DNA of 64,000 bases. Origin: Polycyclovorans sp. (lineage in GTDB: Bacteria; Pseudomonadota; Gammaproteobacteria; Nevskiales; Nevskiaceae). Below the pieces are notes generated by a model that did not search any database, had not been told where the DNA came from, and worked only from the letters and a program-made list of their open reading frames with translations. A program made the position numbers and the translations under genes. Where the stretch lies: the NCBI GenBank assembly GCA_002706265.1, contig PAKU01000019.1, forward strand, positions 1 through 64,000. The letters run 5' to 3'. Shown here one piece after another: positions 1 to 10,300 of the stretch (the stretch's first letter is position 1; every line of letters begins with the position of its first letter).

Positions 1-1
1 C

Positions 2-412
2 GCTGAACATCGTCGCGGTCCAGTCGAATCAGTGCAGGCGGCCGTGGCGCGGACCTGGCAGATGTCGGCACTGACCCTGAAGATGATGGGCCGCATGGTC
101 ACCGGCGACGTGTCGGTCAAGAACGTCAGTGGACCGATCCAGATTGCGCAAGTGGCGGGTTTCTCGGCACAGGTTGGCCTGGTGTCGTTTTTGGGTTTTC
201 TGGCGATCGTGAGCATCAGCCTGGGCGTGTTGAACCTGCTGCCCGTGCCCATGCTCGATGGTGGTCATCTGTTGTATTACGCGGTTGAGGCAGTGAAGGG
301 GTCGCCGGTTTCCGATCAGACCATGGAGATGGGGGCGCGAGTGGGCCTGCTGATGTTGGCAGGGCTGATGAGTCTCGCGTTCTATAACGATATCGCCCGC
401 TTGTTGTCCTGA
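2..412 (+). CDS. rseP: RseP site-2 zinc metalloprotease, C-terminal part
   Basis: This is the C-terminal 136 residues of the intramembrane protease that cleaves RseA in the sigma-E envelope stress pathway. The gene begins upstream of the window and is open from the first complete codon. Visible features are the end of the PDZ region, the family motif SGPIQIA, and the transmembrane segment carrying LPVPMLDGGHLL, whose Asp is the third zinc ligand in the family. The HEXXH motif lies outside the window. The stop is 37 bases before bamA, the usual rseP-bamA order. Identity is very sure; the 5' part cannot be judged. Confidence 0.95.
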   Translation, partial: AEHRRGPVESVQAAVARTWQMSALTLKMMGRMVTGDVSVKNVSGPIQIAQVAGFSAQVGLVSFLGFLAIVSISLGVLNLLPVPMLDGGHLLYYAVEAVKGSPVSDQTMEMGARVGLLMLAGLMSLAFYNDIARLLS

Positions 413-449
413 CGTTCGATCCACTTATTAAAAAAGCGAAGACCCGTCG

Positions 450-2753
450 ATGGGGTTGATGAAAAATTTCCTGAACAGCAGCGCATTTGCGCTGGCCTGC
501 CTGCTTTTCGCAGGAGCGGCACAAGCCTTTACGCCCTTTGTCGTGCGCGAGATTCGTGCCGAAGGATTGGTGCGGCTTGAACTCGGCACGCTGCTGACCT
601 CCCTGCCGTTGTCCGAGGGCGACGAGATCAACACCGTCAGCGCCCGGCAGGCGATCCGCTCGCTGTACGCCACCGGCCTGTTCGAAGACGTGCAGCTCGA
701 CAAGGACGGCGACGCGCTGGTCATCCGCGTGACCGAGCGGCCGGCGATCGTCCGCTTCGAGATCGAAGGCAACAGCAAGGTCGGCGGCGATGAGCTCGAC
801 AAGTCGCTGAAGGAACTGGGGCTCGCCGAAGGTGAGCTGTTCCGTCGCGAACTGCTCGACCAGGTGCAGCAGGAGCTGGAGCGCCAATACTTTGCGAACG
901 GCTATTACGACGTCCAGATCGACACCACGCTGGACTTCCAGGCCAACAACCGCGTCGCCATCAAGGTTGACGTGATCGAAGGCAGCCAGGCACGCATCCG
1001 CGGCATCAACCTGTTGGGCAACGAGGCCTTCACCCGCGAAGAACTCCTCGACCAGTTCGCCCTCAAGGCCACGCACGGTCGTCTGTTCCAGTCCTCGGAC
1101 CGATACTCGCGCCAGCAACTCGGGGGCGATCTCGAAACCCTGCAATCGTATTATCAGGATCGCGGGTTTCTGACCGCCGAGATCAGCTCGGTGCAGGTGG
1201 CGCTGACGCCAGATCGCGATGCGATCTACATCACCGTGAACGTTGAAGAAGGCGAGATCTACACCGTCAAGGACACCCGTTTCAGCGGTGAAACCATCAT
1301 CAACGCGCGCTTCCTCGAGCGCTTCCTGTCGACCCGCGCCGGCGATCGTTTCTCCCGCCGCGCCGCCACCGAGAGCGCCGATCGCATCGAAGTCGCCCTG
1401 TCAGATATCGGCTATGCCTTTGCCAAGGTCACTCCGCTCCCCGAAGTCGACGAAGAAAACCTCGAGGTCACGCTGAACTATCTGGTTGAACCCGGCAAGC
1501 GCGCCTATGTGCGGCGCATCGAGTTCAGGGGCAACGTGTCCACCAACGATCGCACCTTGCGTCGTGAAATGCGTCAACTCGAAGCCGCGCCGTTCTCGAA
1601 GAGCGCGATCGAACGCTCGCGCGTGCGCCTTTCGCGCCTACCCTTTTTGCAGGCGGTCGAGGTCGAGACGGTGCCGGTGCCCGGCAGCGACGATCTGGTC
1701 GACATCGTCTTCAGCATGGAGGAGCGTCCGCCCGGCTCGGTGCAGTTCGGCATTGGCTTCTCGGGTTCGCAGGGCTTCCTGGTGACCGGGCAGGTGACGC
1801 ACACCAACTTCCTAGGTACCGGCAACCGCATCGAGGTGGGGGTCGAGCAGAACGTGATCTCCAAGAGCGTCAGTGGCTCGTGGACCAACCCTTACTTCAC
1901 CCAGGATGGCATCAGCCAGACGGTTTCGGGGTTCTACCGCGAGTCCGAATCGGTGATTCGTTTCAGCTCGGGGTTCAACACCAATGTGGTCGGCGCGGCA
2001 TTGACTTACGGTATTCCGCTGTCGGAATTCTCGGCATTCCGCCTCGGGGCCGGGATCGATCAAACCGCAATCGAGACCTTCCCGAACGCGTCCTCGGATG
2101 AAATTCTGCGGTTCGCCATCGAAAACGGCACCAAGTTCACCAATGTGGACCTGCGCACCGGGCTCACCTTCGACAGCCGTAACCGGACCTTCTTCGCCAC
2201 GCGTGGGGCCTTGCACCAGTTGAACCTCGACGTGGTGATTCCCGGCAGTGACATCGAGACCTACACGCTCAGCTACCGTGCGCAGCACTATGTGCCGATC
2301 TACCGAGGCGTGTTCCTCGAGATCAATGGCAGCGCGGCGATGATCGACAATTACAGCGGCGACGGGCAGGTACCGCCCTACAACAACTTCTTTGCCGGTG
2401 GCCCGCGCACGGTGCGCGGCTACCAGGATGGCTCGCTGGGGCCGCGTGACACCCCCTTCAACAACCCGTTCGGCGGCACGGTACGCACCACCGTTCAGAA
2501 CGAGTTGGTGATTCCGCTGCCGTTTGAAGCCGATGGCAAGTCCACGCGCTTCTCCCTGTTCTTCGACATCGGCAGCGTCTTTGCCGAACCGCGCGATTTC
2601 GACACCGCCGAACTGCGGCAGTCGGCCGGCGTCGCGTTCCAGTGGTTCACGCCGTTCCTCGGGCTGCTGGACCTGTCGTACGGGTTCCCGCTCAATGACG
2701 AGGTGGGTGACGAGGTGGACCGTTTCCAGATCTCCTTCGGTTCAGGGTTCTAA
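450..2753 (+). CDS. bamA: BamA outer membrane protein assembly factor
   Basis: Central Omp85 subunit of the BAM complex, which folds and inserts beta-barrel proteins into the outer membrane. It has 767 residues, normal for the family. An N-terminal signal peptide ending near GAAQA is followed by five POTRA repeats (about 25-421) and a C-terminal barrel. The lid-loop motif VRGY (655-658, the VRGF/Y signature) is present, and the protein ends in Phe as expected of a BAM substrate. The start could also be the ATG at 459, which gives a more typical basic signal-peptide head. It lies between rseP and skp, the standard envelope-biogenesis order. Confidence 0.97.
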   Translation: MGLMKNFLNSSAFALACLLFAGAAQAFTPFVVREIRAEGLVRLELGTLLTSLPLSEGDEINTVSARQAIRSLYATGLFEDVQLDKDGDALVIRVTERPAIVRFEIEGNSKVGGDELDKSLKELGLAEGELFRRELLDQVQQELERQYFANGYYDVQIDTTLDFQANNRVAIKVDVIEGSQARIRGINLLGNEAFTREELLDQFALKATHGRLFQSSDRYSRQQLGGDLETLQSYYQDRGFLTAEISSVQVALTPDRDAIYITVNVEEGEIYTVKDTRFSGETIINARFLERFLSTRAGDRFSRRAATESADRIEVALSDIGYAFAKVTPLPEVDEENLEVTLNYLVEPGKRAYVRRIEFRGNVSTNDRTLRREMRQLEAAPFSKSAIERSRVRLSRLPFLQAVEVETVPVPGSDDLVDIVFSMEERPPGSVQFGIGFSGSQGFLVTGQVTHTNFLGTGNRIEVGVEQNVISKSVSGSWTNPYFTQDGISQTVSGFYRESESVIRFSSGFNTNVVGAALTYGIPLSEFSAFRLGAGIDQTAIETFPNASSDEILRFAIENGTKFTNVDLRTGLTFDSRNRTFFATRGALHQLNLDVVIPGSDIETYTLSYRAQHYVPIYRGVFLEINGSAAMIDNYSGDGQVPPYNNFFAGGPRTVRGYQDGSLGPRDTPFNNPFGGTVRTTVQNELVIPLPFEADGKSTRFSLFFDIGSVFAEPRDFDTAELRQSAGVAFQWFTPFLGLLDLSYGFPLNDEVGDEVDRFQISFGSGF

Positions 2754-2754
2754 C

Positions 2755-2768
2755 GCGGTTGCGACCGC
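2755..2768 (+). other. Small hairpin between bamA and skp
   Basis: A perfect 5-bp inverted repeat (GCGGT/ACCGC) closes a UGCG tetraloop immediately after the bamA stop codon. There is no run of T after it, so it is more likely an RNA-stabilising or attenuating hairpin than a full terminator. Its function is inference only. Confidence 0.3.
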
Positions 2769-2810
2769 ATCATGTTTGTCCTCTCAACTTCTTTACACGA
2801 GTAATTGACC

Positions 2811-3317
2811 ATGCTTCAGAAAATTGTCACCGTCGGCGCGTTGTTCACGGCCCTGGTTGTTGCCCCCATGAGCGTTCACGCGCAGGGCAAGATCGGTGCG
2901 ATCCGCACCGCCGACATCGTGCTCGAATCGCCGCAGTTCAAAGCCGGTGCCGAGCGCATGAAGTCCGAGTTTGAGCGGCGTCAGAACGACCTCCAGGCCA
3001 ACGCCAAGAAATTCCAGGAAGACGTTGAAAAGTTTCAGCGCGAAGCCGACTTCATGGCCAACGACGCACGCGCCGCGCGCGAGAAAGACCTCAACTCACG
3101 CCGCATCGACCTTGGCCTGCAGCAGCGTCAGTTGCAGGAAGACATCCAGAACCGCGACCGCGAACTGACCCAGCAGATGCGTGAGCGCATCAATGCCGTC
3201 ATCGTCGAAGTGGCGAAGGAACTGAAGTACGACCTCGTCGTGCAGGATCCCGCGTTCGCCAGCGATGCGATGGACATCACCGACGAAGTGCTGAAGCGCC
3301 TCAAAGCCAAGCCATAA
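2811..3317 (+). CDS. skp: Skp/OmpH periplasmic chaperone
   Basis: Periplasmic holdase that carries unfolded outer-membrane proteins to BamA. It has 168 residues, close to E. coli Skp (161). A signal peptide ends near SVHAQG, then a short trimerisation strand (KIGAIRTADIV), a long charged, Gln-rich coiled-coil hairpin (about 45-130), and a C-terminal strand. ATG 2811 is chosen because the in-frame TTG at 2805 adds only two residues. It directly follows bamA and precedes lpxD, as in most gammaproteobacteria. No oddities. Confidence 0.95.
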   Translation: MLQKIVTVGALFTALVVAPMSVHAQGKIGAIRTADIVLESPQFKAGAERMKSEFERRQNDLQANAKKFQEDVEKFQREADFMANDARAAREKDLNSRRIDLGLQQRQLQEDIQNRDRELTQQMRERINAVIVEVAKELKYDLVVQDPAFASDAMDITDEVLKRLKAKP

Positions 3318-3327
3318 GGGCTGCGTC

Positions 3328-4380
3328 ATGGCGGTCTGGACAGCCGCGCAACTGGCGCATCGCTTCGATCTTGAACTGCGCGGTGACGGTCAGCAGTCGG
3401 TGACCGGGGTGTGTACCCTCACGCCCGGCCGGCCCGGCCACCTGAGCTTTCTCGCCAACCCGAAATACCGCAGCGCGCTGCGGGACACGGCGGCGTCGGT
3501 GGTGGTGCTCGGACCGCGTGACGCCGACAGCTACAGCGGCACGGCCCTGGTGGCGCGCGACCCTTATCTGGCGTTTGCGCGCGTCTCGGCGCTGTTCGAT
3601 GTTCAACCGCCGTGCCTGCCGGGCGTTCACCCGACTGCCGTGATCGACCCGTCTGCCCGGGTCGATGCGGCCGCCGAGATCGGTCCCTTCGTGGTGATCG
3701 ACGCGGGTGCCACCGTCGGTGCGGGCGCTCGCATTGCGGCGCACAGTCATATCGGGCTTAACGCCTCGGTCGGTGAGGGCACCCGGCTGGAAGGGCGCAA
3801 TTGGATCGGGCCGAACTGCGTGGTCGGGGCGCGTTGCCGCCTGAACGCCGGCTGCGTGATCGGCGCCCGCGGCTTCGGTCTGGCGCCGACGCCCGAGGGT
3901 TGGGAAGAAGTGCCCCAGCTTGGGCGCGTGGTGATTGGCGATGATGTCGAAATTGGCGCCAACACCTGTGTGGATCGCGGCGCCATCGATGACACGGTGA
4001 TCGAAACCGGCGCCAAGCTCGATGATCTGGTGATGATCGCCCACAACTGCCGCATCGGCGCGCGCACCGCGATCGCGGCACAGACCGGCATTGCCGGCTC
4101 CACGCAGGTGGGCGCCCGTTGTCTGATCGGCGGGTCGGTGGGGATCTCTGGCCACCTGCTGATCGGTGACGACGTGGTGCTGCTGGGGCGCAGCATGGTC
4201 ACGCACTCGCTGCCGGAAAAGGGAACGTATGGCTCAGGCTGGCCGGTGGTGCCGGCCCGCGAGTGGCGGAAGCAGGTTGCGCGCATGCGCCGCCTGGACC
4301 GCACCGAGGCAAAAATCAAGCGGCTGGAGGCCAGGCTGGGCCTGGCCTCAGAGCCCGAACAGGAAGGGGAACCCACATGA
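3328..4380 (+). CDS. lpxD: UDP-3-O-(3-hydroxyacyl)glucosamine N-acyltransferase LpxD
   Basis: Third step of lipid A synthesis: it adds an N-linked 3-hydroxyacyl chain from acyl-ACP to UDP-3-O-acylglucosamine. It has 350 residues, a typical length. The N-terminal uridine-binding domain (about 1-105) is followed by a left-handed beta-helix of hexapeptide repeats (about 108-320) and a C-terminal helix. The segment IAHNCRIG carries the catalytic His of the family. The gene begins 10 bases after skp, and its TGA overlaps the fabZ ATG (ATGA), so the two are probably translationally coupled. Confidence 0.96.
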   Translation: MAVWTAAQLAHRFDLELRGDGQQSVTGVCTLTPGRPGHLSFLANPKYRSALRDTAASVVVLGPRDADSYSGTALVARDPYLAFARVSALFDVQPPCLPGVHPTAVIDPSARVDAAAEIGPFVVIDAGATVGAGARIAAHSHIGLNASVGEGTRLEGRNWIGPNCVVGARCRLNAGCVIGARGFGLAPTPEGWEEVPQLGRVVIGDDVEIGANTCVDRGAIDDTVIETGAKLDDLVMIAHNCRIGARTAIAAQTGIAGSTQVGARCLIGGSVGISGHLLIGDDVVLLGRSMVTHSLPEKGTYGSGWPVVPAREWRKQVARMRRLDRTEAKIKRLEARLGLASEPEQEGEPT

Positions 4381-4832
4381 TTGAAGCGCGCGATATTTTG
4401 AAGATGCTGCCGCATCGCTATCCATTTCTGCTGGTGGATCGCGTGCTCAGTCACACCAATGATGAATTGGTGGCCATCAAGAACGTCACGTTCAACGAGC
4501 CCTTCTTTCCTGGCCATTTTCCGGGCGAACCGACGATGCCGGGGGTGTTGATGCTCGAAGCCATGGCCCAGGCCTGCGGGCTGCTGGCGGTGATTCGCAG
4601 TGGCGTGCGCTCCGACTCCGGGCTGATTCTGTATTTCGCCGGCATCGACAACGCCCGGTTCAAACGCCCGGTCATCCCTGGCGATCAGCTGCGCTTCGAG
4701 GTGCAGTTGGTCAAGCAGAAGCGCGACATCTGGAAGTTCACCGCCAAGGCCCTGGTCGGCAGCGATCTGGCCTGCTGCGCCGAGCTGATGTGTGTGCTGC
4801 GCCATCCCGACAAGATGCAGGAAGGGGCTTGA
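4377..4832 (+). CDS. fabZ: (3R)-hydroxyacyl-ACP dehydratase FabZ
   Basis: Dehydrates 3-hydroxyacyl-ACP in the fatty-acid elongation cycle and so competes with LpxA and LpxD for hydroxyacyl-ACP. It has 151 residues. The hot-dog fold motifs are present: PHRYPFLLVDRV at the N-terminus and the active-site stretch GHFPGEPTMPGVLMLEA, with catalytic His and Glu. The start is fixed by the ATGA overlap with lpxD; a longer in-frame reading from 4263 would run through lpxD codons and is not credible. The stop overlaps the lpxA start by one base (TGATG). Confidence 0.96.
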   Translation: MIEARDILKMLPHRYPFLLVDRVLSHTNDELVAIKNVTFNEPFFPGHFPGEPTMPGVLMLEAMAQACGLLAVIRSGVRSDSGLILYFAGIDNARFKRPVIPGDQLRFEVQLVKQKRDIWKFTAKALVGSDLACCAELMCVLRHPDKMQEGA

Positions 4833-5629
4833 TGTCGAGGATTCACCCGACGGCCATCGTCGATTCCAGCGCCGAGATCGATGCCTCGGTTGAAGTGCGC
4901 GCCTATGCCGTGATCGGGCCCAAGGTCGTGATTGGCGCCGACAGCGTCATTCACAGCCACGCGGTGCTCGATGGACCGATGACCCTGGGGGCGCGCAACG
5001 AGGTGTATTCGTTTGCGTCCATCGGCGCGCTGTCGCAGGACATCTCGGCCAAACGTGACGATCCGACCGGCACCGTGATCGGCGATGACAATGTCATCCG
5101 CGAGTACGTGTCGATCCAGCGCGGCACCCTGAAAGAGTGGGACACCAAACAGGGCCAGACGCGCATCGGCTCGCGCAACCTGATCATGAATTACTGCCAC
5201 ATCGCGCACGACTGCGTGCTGGGCAACGACATCATCATGGCCAACAACGCCAGCCTGGCCGGACATGTCGAGCTGGGTGATTTCGTCGGTCTCGGCGGCT
5301 ATACCTTGGTCTATCAGTTCTGCCGCATTGGTGCGCACGCCTTCACCGCGTTTTCAGCCGGCGTGGACGGCGACATTCCGCCGTTCATGCTGGCGCACGG
5401 CAATCCGGCAAAAGTGCGGACCGTGAACAAGACCGGCCTGAAGCGTCGCGGATTCAGCGCCGAACAGATCGAGGGCATCGAAGACGTGTTCAAGCGCATC
5501 TATCGCTCCGGCGCACCGATGGCCGACGTGCGGGCGCAGATTGCCGCGCTTGCCGCCGCCGGTGACGACGCGGCCATGACCGCAATCGCCAGCTTCCTGG
5601 AAGGCGGGAAGCGACCGCTGGCGCGATGA
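4832..5629 (+). CDS. lpxA: UDP-N-acetylglucosamine acyltransferase LpxA
   Basis: First step of lipid A synthesis: O-acylation of UDP-GlcNAc by 3-hydroxyacyl-ACP. It has 265 residues (262 in E. coli). Hexapeptide repeats form a left-handed beta-helix from about residue 3 to 190, followed by the C-terminal helical domain. Catalytic His is seen in NYCHIAHDC, and the GNPAKVRTVNKTGLKR signature is intact. ATG 4832 sits in a TGATG overlap with fabZ, and the 3' end overlaps lpxB by ATGA. Confidence 0.97.
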   Translation: MSRIHPTAIVDSSAEIDASVEVRAYAVIGPKVVIGADSVIHSHAVLDGPMTLGARNEVYSFASIGALSQDISAKRDDPTGTVIGDDNVIREYVSIQRGTLKEWDTKQGQTRIGSRNLIMNYCHIAHDCVLGNDIIMANNASLAGHVELGDFVGLGGYTLVYQFCRIGAHAFTAFSAGVDGDIPPFMLAHGNPAKVRTVNKTGLKRRGFSAEQIEGIEDVFKRIYRSGAPMADVRAQIAALAAAGDDAAMTAIASFLEGGKRPLAR

Positions 5630-6768
5630 AGCTGGCCTTTGTTGCGGGCGAACTGTCGGGCGACCAGCTGGGCGGCGCCATCATTGAGGCGCTGCGCCGC
5701 GAGCGGCCCGACATTGACTGCTTCGGCCTGACCGGGCCGCGCATGGAGGCGGCAGGCTGTCGCAGCCTGGGCAGCATCGAGCAACTGTCGCTGATGGGCC
5801 TGGCCGAGATTCTGCCGGCGCTGCCGCGACTGTTCCGGCTGCGTGCGAGGTTGATCGACCAGATCGTCGCGGCGCAGCCCAATGCGGTGGTCAGCATCGA
5901 CGCGCCCGATTTCAACCTGGGCCTGCAGCAGCGCCTGCGCGAACGCGGCCTGCACACCGTGCACGTGGTCAGCCCCACCATCTGGGCGTGGCGTGCAGGT
6001 CGCATCAAGGGCATTCGGCGCGCGGTCCAGCAGATGCTGTGTCTGTTTCCTTTCGAGCCGGCGCATTACGCCGGCAGCGGCGTGCGGGCCGATTTCATCG
6101 GCCATCCCCTGGCGGACGAAATTCAGGCGGCGCCCGACACGTCCACCGCGCGCGCGCACCTGGGGCTGGCCGACCGCCTCACGCTGGCGGTGTTGCCGGG
6201 CTCGCGCGGTGGCGAAGTGCGGCATCTCGCGCCGGTGTTCGCGCAGACCGTTGCGCGTCTCAGTGCAGCCCTGCCGGGGCTGCAGGTGGTGACGCCGGTC
6301 GCCAAGTCGGCACTGCGCGAGGGGCTTGCCGCGCAGATTCGGCAGTGGGCCCCGAACGCCGACTGGCGGCTGATCGACGGCCAGGCCCATCAGGCCCTGG
6401 CGGCGGCCAACGCCGTGCTGCTGGCCTCGGGCACCGCCACGCTGGAAACCCTGCTGGTGGGGCGCGCCATGGTGGTGGGCTATCGCACCGCGCCCTTGAC
6501 CGCCTGGTTGATGATCAAGGGCGGCTTGCTCAAGACCCGCCACGTCAGCCTGCCCAACCTGCTGAGTCGCACCCCCACCGTGCCGGAGCGTTTGCAGGCC
6601 GAATGCAATCCGCTGCGTCTGGCGGCCGATGTGATGCCCCTGCTCGTGGACGGCGCCGCGCGACAGGTGCAGCTCGGCGCCTTCGCCGACGTGCGCCAAC
6701 AACTTGCCGTGGGGGCCGCCGCGCAGGCCGCACGGGCCATTCTCAGCGGCCTGGCCGCGCGACCATGA
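5626..6768 (+). CDS. lpxB: Lipid A disaccharide synthase LpxB
   Basis: GT-B glycosyltransferase (family GT19) that joins lipid X and UDP-2,3-diacylglucosamine to form the lipid A disaccharide at the inner membrane. It has 380 residues, a normal size. It begins with the N-terminal nucleotide-fold motif AGELSGDQLGG and has the conserved SIDAPDFN and SPTIWAWR segments, then LPGSRGGEV and ASGTATLE in the C-terminal donor-binding half. It overlaps lpxA and rnhB by ATGA at both ends, so it is in the middle of a coupled operon. Confidence 0.96.
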   Translation: MKLAFVAGELSGDQLGGAIIEALRRERPDIDCFGLTGPRMEAAGCRSLGSIEQLSLMGLAEILPALPRLFRLRARLIDQIVAAQPNAVVSIDAPDFNLGLQQRLRERGLHTVHVVSPTIWAWRAGRIKGIRRAVQQMLCLFPFEPAHYAGSGVRADFIGHPLADEIQAAPDTSTARAHLGLADRLTLAVLPGSRGGEVRHLAPVFAQTVARLSAALPGLQVVTPVAKSALREGLAAQIRQWAPNADWRLIDGQAHQALAAANAVLLASGTATLETLLVGRAMVVGYRTAPLTAWLMIKGGLLKTRHVSLPNLLSRTPTVPERLQAECNPLRLAADVMPLLVDGAARQVQLGAFADVRQQLAVGAAAQAARAILSGLAARP

Positions 6769-7343
6769 GCGTGCTGCTGCGGGTCGCCGGCGTGGATGAG
6801 GCCGGGCGCGGATGCCTGGCCGGGCCGGTGGTGGCGGCCGCCGTGGTGCTGGCCGGGCCCATCGCGGGCCTGCGTGACTCCAAGCGCCTGAGCGCCGCCG
6901 CACGGGCGCGGCGCGCAGTGCAGATCAAGGCCGAGGCGCTGGCCTGGGGCATCGGCCAGGCCAGCGTGATCGAGATCGACACCCTCAACATTCTTCAGGC
7001 CAGCCTGCTGGCGATGCGCCGCGCCGTGGCCGCGCTGCCGTGGGTGCCCGACGCGGTCGAGATCGACGGCAACCAGGACCCGGACGGGGGCTGGCCGACC
7101 ACCTGCTGGATCGGCGGCGACGACTTGCGGCCGGCGATCATGGCGGCCAGTATCCTCGCCAAGACCACGCGGGATGAGTGGATGCTGGAGCTGGACGCAC
7201 GCAACCCTGAATATGGTTTTGCCCTGCACAAGGGCTACGGCACGCCGCAGCATCTTGCGGCACTGGCGGCGCGCGGCCCCGGCGTGCATCACCGCATGAG
7301 CTGCGCCCCCTGCCAGCGCGCCCCGGCCGCGTGCGCGGCATGA
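6765..7343 (+). CDS. rnhB: Ribonuclease HII
   Basis: Cleaves RNA in RNA/DNA hybrids and removes misincorporated ribonucleotides. It has 192 residues. Catalytic acidic residues are in GVDEAGRGCLAGPVVAAAV (Asp-Glu) and EIDGN; the DSKRLS motif and the AASILAKTTRD segment are also intact. ATG 6765 is chosen for its ATGA overlap with lpxB. The gene in turn overlaps dnaE. The lpxB-rnhB-dnaE order is the standard gammaproteobacterial arrangement. Confidence 0.95.
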   Translation: MSVLLRVAGVDEAGRGCLAGPVVAAAVVLAGPIAGLRDSKRLSAAARARRAVQIKAEALAWGIGQASVIEIDTLNILQASLLAMRRAVAALPWVPDAVEIDGNQDPDGGWPTTCWIGGDDLRPAIMAASILAKTTRDEWMLELDARNPEYGFALHKGYGTPQHLAALAARGPGVHHRMSCAPCQRAPAACAA

Positions 7344-10300
7344 CCGGTTTCGTCCATCTGCGGCTGCACACCGAGTACGCCCTGACCGACGGCACGGTGC
7401 GTGTCGAGCCACCCAAGCGCAAGGGTGGCGGGCAGGGCGACACCCTGCTGACCCGCGCGGCGGCGCTGGGGTTTGTGGCGGTTGCGGTCACCGACCCGAC
7501 CAACGTCTACGCCACGGTCAAGTTTTACAAGGGCGCCGAGGCGGTGGGCATCAAGCCGGTGGTCGGCTGTGATCTGTGGATCGCCCCGGAACTGCCGACC
7601 GATGCGCCGTCGCGCCTCACCGTGCTGGTGCAGAACGACACCGGTTTTCGCAACCTGTCGGCGATGCTCTCGGCCGCCTACATCGACGGCCAGTCCCGCG
7701 GACGTGCCTGCGTCTCGCGGGCACGACTGCAGGCGCATCATCAGGGCCTGATCGCGCTCACCGGCCGCGACGGTGCACTCTTCCGCGCGGCCGCCGCCGA
7801 TCAGGTCGGCCCGGCGCTGGTCGCCCTCGACGAACTCCAGGCCCTGTTCGGTGACCGGCTGTATCTGGACATCTGCCGCTGCGACCGGCCGGGGGATGAA
7901 GACTGGGTGCAGCAGGCCGTCGCCCTGTCGAAGCTGCGCGGCGTGCCGGTGGTGGCCACCAACGACGTGCGCTTTCTCACCCGCGACGACTTCGAGTCGC
8001 ACGAGGCGCGCGTCTGCATTGCCGAAGGGCGGGTGCTGGCCGATCCCAAGCGACCGCGCCCCTACTCGCCGGAGCAATACCTCAAGTCGCCGGAAGAAAT
8101 GGCCGAGCGCTTCGCCGATATGCCCGAGGCGCTGGAAAACAGCGTGCACATCGCGCGGCGCTGTACCCTGACCCTGTCGTTCGGCACCTATCACCTGCCC
8201 AAGTTTCCGGTGCCGGACGGCGGCCCGCCCGACGCCTACCTGCGTGCCCGCGCCGAGCAGGGTCTGGCCGAGCGGTTCCCCGACGGACTGCCGCAGGGCC
8301 GCGCCGACGAGTACCGCCAGCGCCTGGACTACGAGCTGGGCATCATCGAAAAGATGGGCTTCGCCGGATACTTTCTGGTGGTCGCCGACTTCATTCAGTG
8401 GGCCAAGGAAAACGGCTGCCCGGTGGGGCCGGGCCGTGGCTCGGGCGCCGGCTCGCTGGTGGCCTATGCCATCCGCATCACCGACCTTGATCCGCTGCCG
8501 TTCAATCTGCTGTTCGAGCGCTTCCTCAATCCCGAACGCGTGTCGATGCCCGACTTCGACATCGACTTCTGCATGGACAACCGCGACCGCGTCATCCAGT
8601 ACGTGGCCGAGCGTTACGGGCGCGACCGGGTCGGGCAGATCATCACCTACTCCACCATGGCCGCGCGCGGCGTGGTGCGGGACGTCTGCCGCGTGCTCGG
8701 CCACGGCTATGGCTTTGGCGACCGGCTGGCCAAACTGATCCCCGGCACCCCCGGCGCCACCCTGGCCGACGCCATGGACGAGGTGCCGGAGCTCAAGCAG
8801 GCCTACGCGCAGGATGAAGAGATCCGCATGGTGCTCGACCTGGCGCTGTCGCTGGAGGGCGTGACCCGCGGCGTCGGCGTGCACGCCGGCGGCGTGGTGA
8901 TTGCGCCCGAGCCGCTGACCACCTATTGCCCGCTCTACTGCGAAGCCGGCGGTGGCGGCCTGCGCACCCAGTTCGACATGAAGGACCTGGAAACCATCGG
9001 GCTGGTCAAGTTCGATTTTCTGGGCCTGAAAACCCTCACGGTGATTGAGGAGGCGGTGCAGACCATCGCCCGCAGCGGAACGACCCTCAATGTCCTCGAC
9101 ATTGCCATTGACGACGCCGAGACCTACGCCCTTTACGCCAGCGGCGAGACCTCGGCGGTGTTCCAGATGGAATCGCCGGGCATGCAGAAGGCCGCGCGTG
9201 ACCTCAAGCCCGACTGTTTCGAAGACATCGTGGCGCTGGTGTCCTTGTACCGACCCGGCCCCATGGACCTGATTCCCGAGTACTGCGCGCGCAAGCGCGG
9301 CGACGCGCCGGTTGAATATCTGCACCCCGAGATGGAGCCGGTGCTGGCGCCCACCTACGGCATCTTCGTGTACCAGGAGCAGGTCATGCAGATGTCGCAG
9401 CGCATGGCCGGCTACACCCTGGGCGGCGCCGATCTGTTGCGCCGCGCCATGGGCAAGAAAAAGGCCGATGAAATGGCCACCCAGCGCAGCATCTTCGAGG
9501 CAGGCGCCGAAGCGCGGGGCATCAGCGGCGACATCGCCAGCGGCGTGTTCGACCTGATGGAGAAGTTCGCCAATTACGGCTTCAACAAATCGCACGCCGC
9601 CGCTTACGCGCTGGTCAGCTATCAAACGGCGTGGTTGAAGCGGCATTACCCGGCCGAGTTCATGGCGGCGGTGCTGTCCTGCGAAATGGCGCACACCGAA
9701 ACCATCGTCGTCATGCGCGACGAAGCGCTGCGCATGGGGCTGGACCTGCTGCCGCCCGACATCAACCGCAGTGAAGTGCGCTTTTCAGTCGCCGGCCCGC
9801 GCCAGGTGCGTTATGGGCTGGGCGCGATTCGTGGCGTCGGCGAGGGTGCGCTGGAGTCGATGCTTGCCGCGCGCGCCGCTGGCGGGCCGTTCACCGACCT
9901 GTTTGATTTTTGCCACCGCATCGACCTCAAGCGTGCCAACAGGCGCGTGCTCGAAGCCCTGATCGGCAGTGGCAGCCTCGATGGCCTGGGCCTCAATCGC
10001 GCCTCGCTGCTCGCGACCCTGCCCGCCGCCATCGGCATGGCCGAACAGGCCGCCAATGCCGCCGACAGCGGGCAGGTCGATCTGTTCGGCGGGGGCGATG
10101 CCGCCAGCGTGCCGGTCGTGGCCGCCACCGAAGTGGATGATTTCACCGAACGGCAGCGCCTCGACAAAGAGCGCGAAACCTTGGGCTTCTACCTCTCGGG
10201 CCATCCCATAGACGCCTACCGCGACCTGGTGGACAAGGTCTGCTCGGGCCGGCTGCGCGCGTTGATCGCCGCCCAGGGCGTGCCGCCGCCGCCCGGCCCC

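Noticed and set aside
7289-9694. Long antisense open frame of about 800 codons opposite dnaE
   Set aside because: It is a by-product of high GC codon use in dnaE. The translation is low-complexity His/Gly/Val/Ala-rich with no recognisable motif, and the plus strand is clearly dnaE.
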